Source: Moraxellaceae bacterium UBA2032
Lineage (GTDB): Bacteria; Pseudomonadota; Gammaproteobacteria; Pseudomonadales; Moraxellaceae
NCBI GenBank assembly: GCA_002333125.1
Contig: DDBM01000154.1
Location: 2,766-8,579, forward strand
Length of the DNA stretch: 5,814 bases
Reading direction: 5' to 3'
The notes beneath the pieces were generated by a model. That model was not told the DNA's origin. It ran no database searches and saw only the letters and a program-made list of their open reading frames with translations. Within the stretch, counting starts at the first letter, position 1; each line of letters begins with the position of its first letter. Made by a program: the position numbers and the translations under genes. Positions 1 through 4,837 of the stretch are shown piece after piece.

Positions 1-225
1 TTTGTGATTGCCGAAAAAGACCTTGAGCTACGCGGGCCGGGCGAAGTGTTAGGCACACGACAAACAGGCATGGTGGAGTTTAAAGTGGCCGATTTAAGCC
101 GTGACCACAAAATGCTTAAAACTGCTCAACAAGTGGCCAAAACCATGCAAAAAGATAATCCGCAACAAGCACAAGCCTTAGTGCAACGCTGGCTGCCCAA
201 TGCGCCTAAGTATGTGGCGGTGTGA
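1..225 (+). CDS. recG: ATP-dependent DNA helicase RecG, C-terminal fragment
   Basis: This is the last 74 codons of an ORF open at the left edge, ending in TGA at 223-225. The peptide begins FVIAEKDLELRGPGEVLGTR and continues QTGMVEFKVADL. The AEKDLELRGPGE-GTRQTG stretch is the characteristic end of the second helicase lobe of RecG, followed by the short wedge-contacting tail that ends the protein (here ...NAPKYVAV). RecG is a cytoplasmic superfamily 2 helicase that reverses stalled replication forks and branch-migrates Holliday junctions and R-loops. The helicase core and N-terminal wedge domain lie outside the window, so intactness cannot be judged. No clear terminator follows; the next gene starts 67 nt downstream on the same strand, so read-through is possible. 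Identification rests on recognition of the conserved C-terminal motif and is strong. Confidence 0.93.
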   Translation, partial: FVIAEKDLELRGPGEVLGTRQTGMVEFKVADLSRDHKMLKTAQQVAKTMQKDNPQQAQALVQRWLPNAPKYVAV

Positions 226-242
226 TTGTGAGAAATTGGGCT

Positions 243-272
243 TTGCGTTAAGCTGTGGGCTTGCGATATTTA
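243..272 (+). promoter_or_regulatory. possible sigma-70-type promoter of the ptuAB pair
   Basis: TTGCGT (243-248) and TATTTA (267-272) are separated by 18 nt in the 67-nt gap between recG and ptuA. The predicted start would leave a very short leader before the ribosome binding site at 281-285. Both boxes are imperfect and the region is AT-rich, so this is a weak call. The pair could also be read through from recG. Confidence 0.25.
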
Positions 273-280
273 TTGATTAT

Positions 281-285
281 TAAGG
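281..285 (+). promoter_or_regulatory. ribosome binding site deciding the ptuA start
   Basis: TAAGG ends 7 nt before the ATG at 293. A TTG codon at 287 is also in frame, but it would lie only one base after this site and cannot use it. The ATG at 296 is a less well spaced alternative. The start at 293 is therefore preferred. Confidence 0.65.
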
Positions 286-292
286 TTTGTTA

Positions 293-1531
293 ATGATGGG
301 CAATATTTTTATTACCGAAATTAAAATAAACAAATTACGTCATTTAGAAAATATAACTATTCCTTTATCAACAACTGAGCGCAAGCATTTAATTTTGACA
401 GGTAGAAATGGTTGTGGGAAGACGACTTTATTGTTAGCAGTAAGAAATTTTCTATATATATGCTTTATTAAAGGAGAGTTTCATAATCTCCAAAGATATC
501 AACACACTCTCAATGCAATTAACTTATCTCACTCTAAAACGAAAGATACTGGCTTTATAATAGACGAACATAATAGCTTTATAATAGACCATATCCATAG
601 TTTTACCTCAGAAGTTGAGATTATTACATCAAACCCTGAACAACTAACCAAGGAAGCTAGAGGACTAGGCCTCTTCCCTATCGTCTATTTTCCTAGCTCA
701 AGAATAAAGTCCATAGATACACCTAAAGGAATTACCAAAGTAGAGCTAATAGGCGTTCACGCTCCCGAACACAATCTTAATAAAATCTTTCTACAATACA
801 TTGTTAACCTTAAAGCCGAACGCTCTTTTGCGCGTGATGATGGTAATCATGCAACCGTTGCTAAAATAGATGCTTGGTTTGCTAAGTTTGAAAATCGTTT
901 AAAAAAGCTCTTTCACGATGATGAATTAAGCCTTGTTTTTGATAGCAAAAACTTTACATTTAACTTTAAAACTAAAAATCGTGAGCCGTTTGGGTTTAAT
1001 GAGCTATCTGATGGTTATTCGGCGGTGCTTAACATTGTCACCGAGCTTATTTTACGTATGGAAAAACACCAAGCCAGCAACTACGACTTACAAGGTATTG
1101 TATTAATTGATGAAATAGAAACCCATTTACACGTTGAATTACAAAAAGAAATTTTACCATTTTTGATAGACTTCTTTCCTAACATTCAATTTATTGTCAC
1201 TTCACATTCACCCTTTGTTTTGTCTTCTGCACAAAACGTCGTAATTTATGACCTAGAAAAACACATTTTAACCGAGGACTTAACCGCCTACTCTTATGAC
1301 ACCTTAGTCGAAAGTTATTTTGATAACGACAACTACTCGCAAATCGTTAAAAACAACGTACAACGCTACGAACAGCTTTATCTAAAAGACCACCTAACAA
1401 CTGAAGAAGCCGTAGAGTTAACCGAATTACAGCAATACTTTGAGCCATTACCCAAATTTGCAGGCGAAGAACTGCAAGTTTTACTACAACAAATACATTT
1501 TAAAAAACGTGCTAAAACGATTAAGGGTTAA
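293..1531 (+). CDS. ptuA: PtuA-like ATPase of a Septu-type anti-phage system
   Basis: A 412-residue SMC/ABC-like (AAA_21 group) ATPase. The Walker A motif GRNGCGKTT lies at residues 37-45. An ABC-signature-like LSDGY is at 238-242. Walker B is IVLIDEIE at 269-276, with D274 and E275, and the H-switch TSHSP has H305. The split between Walker A and the signature by about 190 residues is usual for this overcoming-lysogenization-defect/PtuA type of ATPase. A charged helical tail follows (about 318-412). The gene immediately downstream encodes an HNH nuclease, the standard PtuA-PtuB order. In characterised Septu systems PtuA oligomerises and holds PtuB, and the complex degrades nucleic acid on phage infection; this role is inferred here. 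Five AGA arginine codons cluster in residues 38-137 while all other arginines use CGN, and residues 87-102 are a tandem duplication. Alternatives are another ATPase-HNH pair or a retron effector pair; no reverse transcriptase is in view. Confidence 0.82.
   Translation: MMGNIFITEIKINKLRHLENITIPLSTTERKHLILTGRNGCGKTTLLLAVRNFLYICFIKGEFHNLQRYQHTLNAINLSHSKTKDTGFIIDEHNSFIIDHIHSFTSEVEIITSNPEQLTKEARGLGLFPIVYFPSSRIKSIDTPKGITKVELIGVHAPEHNLNKIFLQYIVNLKAERSFARDDGNHATVAKIDAWFAKFENRLKKLFHDDELSLVFDSKNFTFNFKTKNREPFGFNELSDGYSAVLNIVTELILRMEKHQASNYDLQGIVLIDEIETHLHVELQKEILPFLIDFFPNIQFIVTSHSPFVLSSAQNVVIYDLEKHILTEDLTAYSYDTLVESYFDNDNYSQIVKNNVQRYEQLYLKDHLTTEEAVELTELQQYFEPLPKFAGEELQVLLQQIHFKKRAKTIKG
551..598 (+). repeat. 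24-bp in-frame tandem duplication inside ptuA
   Basis: Two adjacent 24-bp units (551-574 and 575-598) share the 14-bp core GCTTTATAATAGAC exactly, at 552-565 and 576-589, and diverge in their 3' part. They encode GFIIDEHN and SFIIDHIH, residues 87-102 of the ATPase. The unit length keeps the reading frame. Confidence 0.8.
1523..1527 (+). promoter_or_regulatory. ribosome binding site of ptuB inside the ptuA 3' end
   Basis: AAGGG lies within the last codons of ptuA and ends 9 nt before the ptuB ATG at 1537. Together with the 5-nt intergenic gap this supports co-transcription and coupled translation of the two genes. Confidence 0.65.
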
Positions 1532-1536
1532 ATTAA

Positions 1537-2208
1537 ATGTTGTATTTGCCTAAATCTCAACCTGCACCCGATTGTTTAGCACACGAAAAGACCAAAGCAG
1601 ATGGTGATTATAAGTGTGGCGATGTATTAAATAGGCTGGCCAGTGACTTTAAAAATAAATGTTATTTGTGTGAAGATAAAACTGCTACTAGCATCAATGT
1701 AGAACACTTTATTGCTCATAAAGGCGATAAAAATTTAAAATTTGATTGGGCTAATTTATTTTATGCTTGTGGCCACTGTAACAATATTAAACTCGCCAAA
1801 TATAACAGTTTATTAAACTGCACGACTGATGCAGATATTGAAGCAAAAATCCGCTATGACATTAAATCGTTTCCTAAAGAGCTTCCACAAATTTTTGCTA
1901 TAGACAACGCTGCTAACACTTACCAAACAGTCAGCTTATTACTGGCCATTTTTAATGGCACTACCCCACTTAAAAAGCTAGAAAGTGCTAACTTACGCGA
2001 TAAATTGATTAAGGAAGTACACAACTTTCAAAGCATCTTAATACAATACTTTGATTATACAGATGCAGAGCTCACCGAAGAAGCAAACGCATTACTCCCT
2101 CAAATCAAATTACATATTGGTAAAACTGCCAATTTTGCCTCGTTTAAACGTTGGATTATTCGTAACAATGACGCATTACTGGCAGAGTTTGGCCAATATC
2201 TTGATTAA
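1537..2208 (+). CDS. ptuB: PtuB-like HNH endonuclease of a Septu-type anti-phage system
   Basis: A 223-residue HNH nuclease. Zinc-binding cysteine pairs are C42-x2-C45 and C78-x2-C81. Between them lie the catalytic-type VEHF (H57) and the WANLFYAC segment (N73), followed by NNIK. This CxxC-EHF-W-NL-CxxCN-K arrangement is typical of the PtuB/TIGR02646-like HNH family. A helical C-terminal half ends in FKRWIIRNNDALL, which includes conserved-looking basic residues. The protein length fits the family. The gene starts 5 nt after ptuA stops and has its own ribosome binding site, so the two form an operon. In known systems PtuB is the nuclease held by PtuA and released or activated upon infection; that is family knowledge, not shown here. 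All HNH residues appear intact, so it is likely active. It ends 2 nt before the end of the convergent yajD-like gene. Family membership is firm; the Septu label depends on the gene pairing. Confidence 0.82.
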   Translation: MLYLPKSQPAPDCLAHEKTKADGDYKCGDVLNRLASDFKNKCYLCEDKTATSINVEHFIAHKGDKNLKFDWANLFYACGHCNNIKLAKYNSLLNCTTDADIEAKIRYDIKSFPKELPQIFAIDNAANTYQTVSLLLAIFNGTTPLKKLESANLRDKLIKEVHNFQSILIQYFDYTDAELTEEANALLPQIKLHIGKTANFASFKRWIIRNNDALLAEFGQYLD

Positions 2209-2210
2209 AA

Positions 2211-2555
2211 TTACTTCTTCGCTTTTAACAAATCAGCCAAACCTGCAAAGGCTTTACCTGTAGCAATGGGTACTGGTTTTTCGCGGGCAAAAGCAGACTG
2301 AGTTAGCTGCTTTGAATGCTCCTCATCGTGGCAATACACGCATAACAACTCCCAATTAGTGCCATCTTCTGGGTTATTGTCGTGGTTGTGGTCACGATGA
2401 TGCACCGTCAACAAATGCAAATTAGGATAAGCAAACTCACGTGAGCAACGACCACACACATGAGGATACATTTTTAACGACTTTTCGCGGTAGCCCTGCT
2501 CTCGCGCTGCTTGATTACGCCGCGCCTCTGCCACTGTTTTATCATGTAAAGACAT
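2211..2555 (-). CDS. yajD: YajD-like HNH nuclease family protein
   Basis: A 114-residue protein that closely matches my memory of Escherichia coli YajD (about 115 residues). Shared stretches include GYREKSLKMYP, VCGRCSREF, LTVHHRDH and NPEDGTNWELLC-YCHDEEHSK. It has zinc pairs C34-x2-C37 and C72-x2-C75, the HH-D-H core at H52, H53, D55 and H56, and H76 and H80 in the third element, so the HNH fold looks complete. The physiological role of YajD is not established; a cytoplasmic DNA-acting nuclease is the family expectation. The tail after about residue 82 diverges and ends in LADLLKAKK. The start ATG (2553-2555) is preceded by AGG at 2564-2566 with 8-nt spacing. It is convergent with ptuB and lies 80 nt downstream of the SCP2-like gene, with a hairpin between. 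Nothing shows that it belongs to the defence pair. Confidence 0.88.
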   Translation of the reverse strand: MSLHDKTVAEARRNQAAREQGYREKSLKMYPHVCGRCSREFAYPNLHLLTVHHRDHNHDNNPEDGTNWELLCVYCHDEEHSKQLTQSAFAREKPVPIATGKAFAGLADLLKAKK

Positions 2556-2595
2556 TTTTTTAACCTATAATTTAATCACACCTTCACCCTTCGCT

Positions 2596-2618
2596 CCTCA
2601 CTCTTACTGAAGAGGAGG
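2596..2618. repeat. hairpin between the SCP2-like gene and yajD
   Basis: CCTC-A-CTCTT (2596-2605) pairs with AAGAG-GAGG (2610-2618) around a 4-nt loop, with one bulged A: nine base pairs. The flanks (CCTTCACCC at 2581-2589 and GGGATGATGGGGT at 2622-2634) can extend the stem imperfectly and loosely recall the CCCTCAC...GTGAGGG repeat at 4740-4809. There is no strong T-tract after it in the direction of yajD, so it may be an RNA-stability or attenuation element rather than a full terminator. Confidence 0.5.
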
Positions 2619-2635
2619 TCTGGGATGATGGGGTA

Positions 2636-3085
2636 TTAACTACTAACTTGCTCTTTGGCTTGGCGTTGCGCTTTAACCCATTTAACCGCTTGACGCACAG
2701 GCTTTGGCACTTCGGGCTGCATAAATTTAGCGGCATTGTTAAACCACATTAACAAACCAAAATCGCCTTCCATTTTAATATCGCCTGCTTGCATTCCTTT
2801 CATAAAAGCCATTGGCGACGCTTTGCTTAAAGTTTTAACCGCATAGTCGGCATCTTTAAAACTTAGCACAAAACTGGGTTGCTCATGTGCTTGAGCATGA
2901 GAACGAACCCGACGATTTTTAATCGAAAAATAACGCACCGATGCGCCATCAAAGGTTTGTAACTGAATCACAAATTGGCGGTTATGCAACATCGCCATAA
3001 AACCTGCATGATGATGCGCCAAATACTGCATCCGTCCCGCCATAAACAACAGCAATAATTCAAACTTATTCATCGCGCACCCCAT
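2636..3085 (-). CDS. SCP2-like (sterol carrier protein 2 fold) putative lipid-binding protein
   Basis: A 149-residue protein. Residues about 35-120 resemble the SCP2 domain: alternating strand residues (FVIQLQTFDG, FVLSFKDADYAVKTL) followed by the characteristic FMKGMQAGDIKMEGDFGLLMWF region at 94-115. There the GDI-x-EGD-x3-L-x-WF pattern matches bacterial SCP2-domain proteins. The fold forms a hydrophobic tunnel that binds lipids or acyl chains; in bacteria its partner is usually unknown, and no ligand is inferred here. The N-terminus (MNKFELLLLFMAGRM) is a hydrophobic helix without a clear signal cleavage site, and the C-terminus is basic and helical (RQAVKWVKAQRQAK). Two starts are possible, the ATG at 3085 and the ATG at 3073; the second would be preceded by GGGG at 6-nt spacing. 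A possible promoter lies at 3131-3159. It may be co-transcribed with the yajD-like gene 80 nt downstream. Confidence 0.68.
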   Translation of the reverse strand: MGCAMNKFELLLLFMAGRMQYLAHHHAGFMAMLHNRQFVIQLQTFDGASVRYFSIKNRRVRSHAQAHEQPSFVLSFKDADYAVKTLSKASPMAFMKGMQAGDIKMEGDFGLLMWFNNAAKFMQPEVPKPVRQAVKWVKAQRQAKEQVSS

Positions 3086-3130
3086 ATTATTATCTCGTCA
3101 AAGTATGTGTTGTATCTTTAAAAGTGCTTG

Positions 3131-3159
3131 AATGTAACAGTTATTTTAGGCTGAGGCAA
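3131..3159 (-). promoter_or_regulatory. possible promoter of the SCP2-like gene
   Basis: Read on the minus strand, TTGCCT (complement of 3154-3159) and TACATT (complement of 3131-3136) are separated by 17 nt, about 45 nt before the start codon region. The spacing is ideal but both boxes are imperfect. Confidence 0.35.
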
Positions 3160-3162
3160 AAT

Positions 3163-3423
3163 TTACAACAAAGACTGCTTGTGCTTATGGTGTAGCCATT
3201 TTTGATAGCCCGAAACCACGCCAAATAATACAAAATAAAGCCATAACATCGCCAAAAAAGCACTCAGGCCATGCCATCCTGTTGGCAATATACTGATTAA
3301 AAATTCCATTAATGACCATAAAACCAAGGCAAATCCTACACCCGATAATGCGGCGTAAATCCATACCCTATAACGCGTCATTAACAACAATAAAGTGGTG
3401 GCTATTAGTGATAAAGCTAGCAT
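3163..3423 (-). CDS. small integral membrane protein of unknown function
   Basis: An 86-residue, very hydrophobic protein that I do not recognise. Membrane segments are likely at about residues 2-15, 20-46 and 53-73. The short loop between the first two contains R17 and R19, and the basic C-terminal tail (QKWLHHKHKQSLL) is probably cytoplasmic. There is no cysteine or obvious catalytic motif. The coding call is supported by a good ribosome binding site, GGGAG (complement of 3433-3437), 9 nt before the ATG at 3421-3423, and by the uninterrupted hydrophobic pattern. It is the first gene leftward from the divergent intergenic region and lies 77 nt upstream of the SCP2-like gene. A membrane-lipid link between the two is only a guess. 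An inverted repeat at 3442-3458 overlaps its probable promoter or leader. Confidence 0.62.
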   Translation of the reverse strand: MLALSLIATTLLLLMTRYRVWIYAALSGVGFALVLWSLMEFLISILPTGWHGLSAFLAMLWLYFVLFGVVSGYQKWLHHKHKQSLL

Positions 3424-3441
3424 TTTTTATTTCTCCCACGT

Positions 3442-3458
3442 TTAGATTAAATATCTAA
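3442..3458. promoter_or_regulatory. inverted repeat upstream of the small membrane protein gene
   Basis: TTAGAT-TAAAT-ATCTAA is a perfect 6-5-6 palindrome ending about 19 nt upstream of the start codon of the leftward gene. A second ATCTAG-like half (TTATCTAG at 3465-3472) follows. It could be a repressor operator or a short AT-rich hairpin in the leader; no regulator is identified. Confidence 0.4.
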
Positions 3459-3536
3459 GCAGGATTATCTAGTTTAAAAAAATAAAAAGCAGCCTTGTAA
3501 AAACACTTAACGACAATGTGTGACGTGACAGTTTAA

Positions 3537-3553
3537 GCGACAAACAATGTCGC
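3537..3553. promoter_or_regulatory. inverted repeat in the divergent region, candidate operator
   Basis: GCGACA-AACAA-TGTCGC is a perfect 6-5-6 palindrome preceded by TTAA (3533-3536). A related but imperfect site, TTAACGACAATGTG, starts 26 nt earlier at 3507. The pair sits just upstream of the possible promoter of the WYL regulator gene, a plausible position for autoregulation, but this is inference only. Confidence 0.42.
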
Positions 3554-3571
3554 CAAAAGCCGATTTTTGAC

Positions 3572-3599
3572 TTGTTTTTGAGCTAATTCGTGCTATTTT
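3572..3599 (+). promoter_or_regulatory. possible promoter of the WYL regulator gene
   Basis: TTGTTT (3572-3577) and TATTTT (3594-3599) are 16 nt apart, and the second box is preceded by TGC, giving an extended -10 form. Transcription from here would give a leader of about 85 nt that contains the decayed repeat at 3630-3673. The alternative -35 TTGACT at 3567 is spaced too far. Confidence 0.35.
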
Positions 3600-3629
3600 G
3601 GGGTTAATAAAATGTTTTACCATTATCGC

Positions 3630-3673
3630 AGCCCTCACCCCAACCCTATTCCAAAGGGCGATGGAGCTTTTTA
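3630..3673 (+). repeat. decayed copy of the CCCTCACCCCAACCCT intergenic repeat
   Basis: Positions 3630-3658 match the reverse complement of 4783-4811 with only two differences in 29 nt. The similarity continues through AAAGGG and a degraded second stem arm to TTTTT at 3668-3672. In the intact copy this region forms a hairpin with a T-tract. Here the second arm reads GGGCGATGG, so the stem is broken by three mismatches. It lies in the probable leader of the WYL regulator gene, ending 20 nt before its start codon. Confidence 0.72.
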
Positions 3674-3692
3674 AATACCAGAGACAACAGCC

Positions 3693-4643
3693 ATGATGAG
3701 CAAGGAAAAAGCCAGTAGCCTACACAGACAATGGCTCACGCTACAACATTTACCTCAAGGCAAATGGTTAGGCACAGCAGACATTCAACAGATGTTAGGG
3801 CGTGAAGGTGTGCAAGTTAGCTTGCGTACTATTCAGCGTGATTTAAACCAACTGGCCGAACGTTTTCCACTCGAAAGTAATGGCGCAAGCCCACAAGGTT
3901 GGCGTTGGCGTGCTGATGCCCAAATTTCGAGTTTGCCGCATATTAGCACCAGTCAAGCAGTCACATTTTTAATGGTAGAAGAACATTTACGCCACTTATT
4001 ACCGCCCAGTTTGTTAGATGAATTACGGCCTTGGTTTGATATGGCGCAACGCGCTGTCAATCATGCCGATAATCAAGGGCGACATTGGTTAGATTGTGTG
4101 CGAATTATTCCACCCACGCAGCCTCTTATTCCGCCTACGGTTAATCGTGAGGCGCAACAAGTGATTTACGAAGGCTTGTTAGCCAATAAACAAATTAAAG
4201 TCAGTTATCAACGCCGTTACGACAAAGTGGCTGCCGAATACATTCTTAATCCTTTGGGCATTGTGCAGCGTGGCCATATTATTTATTTAATTTGTACCCG
4301 TCACGATGAACCCAAAATTCGTTTATTTGCCTTACAGCGTTTTAACAGTGCCGAATTATTAAAGTCTGAGGCAATAATACCCACCGATTTTAATTTAGAT
4401 AATTATTTAGAAACTGGTGCGCTTGGCTTTGGTCAAGGCGAGACCATTAGATTAAAAGCGTTATTTACTAAAGCCGTAGGTGAGCATTTGTACGAAAGTA
4501 AATTAAGCAACGACCAAGTGATTAGTGAAGTTGACGATGGTCGTTTGTGTGTAGAAGCGACGGTTAAACATACGCAGCAGCTTATTTGGTGGTTACGCGG
4601 TTTTGGTGATGCGGTCGAGGTGTTAGAGCCTACTTTTAGTTAG
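3693..4643 (+). CDS. HTH-WYL-WCX transcriptional regulator
   Basis: A 316-residue cytoplasmic DNA-binding regulator. Residues about 8-75 form a winged helix-turn-helix with recognition helix VSLRTIQRDLNQLAERFPL at 42-60 and wing GWRWR at 69-73. A linker helix region follows (85-125). The WYL domain spans roughly 150-222, containing NPLGIVQRGHIIYLICTR and IRLFALQRF; the eponymous WYL triad is I197-Y198-L199, with Trp replaced. A WCX-type C-terminal domain (about 248-316) ends in WWLRGFGDAVEVLEP. WYL proteins sense ligands, often nucleic acids or nucleotides, and include repressors of defence operons such as BrxR and CapW; which genes this one controls is unknown. The start at 3693 is chosen over ATG 3696 because the weak AGAG site at 3680-3683 is better spaced. 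It is divergent from the membrane protein gene, and a candidate operator lies at 3537-3553. The Septu pair is about 1.5 kb away. Confidence 0.88.
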   Translation: MMSKEKASSLHRQWLTLQHLPQGKWLGTADIQQMLGREGVQVSLRTIQRDLNQLAERFPLESNGASPQGWRWRADAQISSLPHISTSQAVTFLMVEEHLRHLLPPSLLDELRPWFDMAQRAVNHADNQGRHWLDCVRIIPPTQPLIPPTVNREAQQVIYEGLLANKQIKVSYQRRYDKVAAEYILNPLGIVQRGHIIYLICTRHDEPKIRLFALQRFNSAELLKSEAIIPTDFNLDNYLETGALGFGQGETIRLKALFTKAVGEHLYESKLSNDQVISEVDDGRLCVEATVKHTQQLIWWLRGFGDAVEVLEPTFS

Positions 4644-4674
4644 CAGTTAGCAGTTAGCAGTTAGCAGTTAGCAG
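4640..4674. repeat. heptanucleotide tandem repeat, five perfect TTAGCAG units
   Basis: Five exact head-to-tail copies of TTAGCAG, flanked by a partial unit TTAG at 4636-4639 and TAG at 4675-4677. The regulator's TAG stop codon (4641-4643) is in the first full unit. Because the stop is at the left end, copy-number change would not alter the protein. Each unit carries TAG on this strand and TAA on the other, so the array blocks all reading frames. Confidence 0.95.
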
Positions 4675-4739
4675 TAGAATAAAGTTTTTGAGAAGGATGT
4701 ATAGGTGCTGTTGATGTTTAAGCATATTACTCCATTCTT

Positions 4740-4809
4740 CCCTCACTCTAGCTCTCTCCCAAAGGTACAGAAAACTCCCTCTCCCTTTGGGAGAGGGTTG
4801 GGGTGAGGG
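4740..4809. repeat. 70-bp inverted-repeat intergenic element
   Basis: Two 26-nt arms (4740-4765 and 4784-4809) are inverted copies with 22 Watson-Crick matches. All four remaining positions would be G-U pairs in plus-strand RNA, so that transcript could form a full 26-bp stem with an 18-nt loop. The right half nests a second, shorter hairpin at 4777-4797. It lies between the convergent regulator and ectD genes, the usual location for this type of non-coding, MITE- or REP-like repeat. No target-site duplication is evident. Confidence 0.85.
4771..4797 (-). terminator. intrinsic terminator of the ect operon
   Basis: Read leftward, CCCTCTCCC (complement of 4789-4797), loop AAA and GGGAGAGGG (complement of 4777-4785) form a 9-bp GC-rich perfect stem. 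AGTTTT follows at 4776-4771. It begins 40 nt beyond the ectD stop codon. The short T-tract makes it a moderate-strength candidate. It is built from the right half of the inverted-repeat element. Confidence 0.65.
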
Positions 4810-4837
4810 CTAAATTGCTTCTACACCCTTAGAACAT

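Noticed and set aside
287..292. TTG start six bases upstream of the chosen ptuA ATG
   Set aside because: It lies one base after the TAAGG ribosome binding site, too close to be used; ATG at 293 is correctly spaced.
226..292. Retron msr-msd upstream of the ATPase
   Set aside because: Only 67 nt are available, no reverse transcriptase is present, and no long paired structure is visible.
2051..2263. Open frame of about 70 codons on the plus strand
   Set aside because: It overlaps the ends of ptuB and yajD in another frame, has no ribosome binding site and no recognisable protein pattern.
2566..2571. Perfect TATAAT on the plus strand
   Set aside because: No rightward gene follows it and no -35 box is well placed; it is probably chance in an AT-rich gap.
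4640..4674. CRISPR-like array
   Set aside because: The 7-nt units are directly adjacent with no spacers, so this is a simple tandem repeat.
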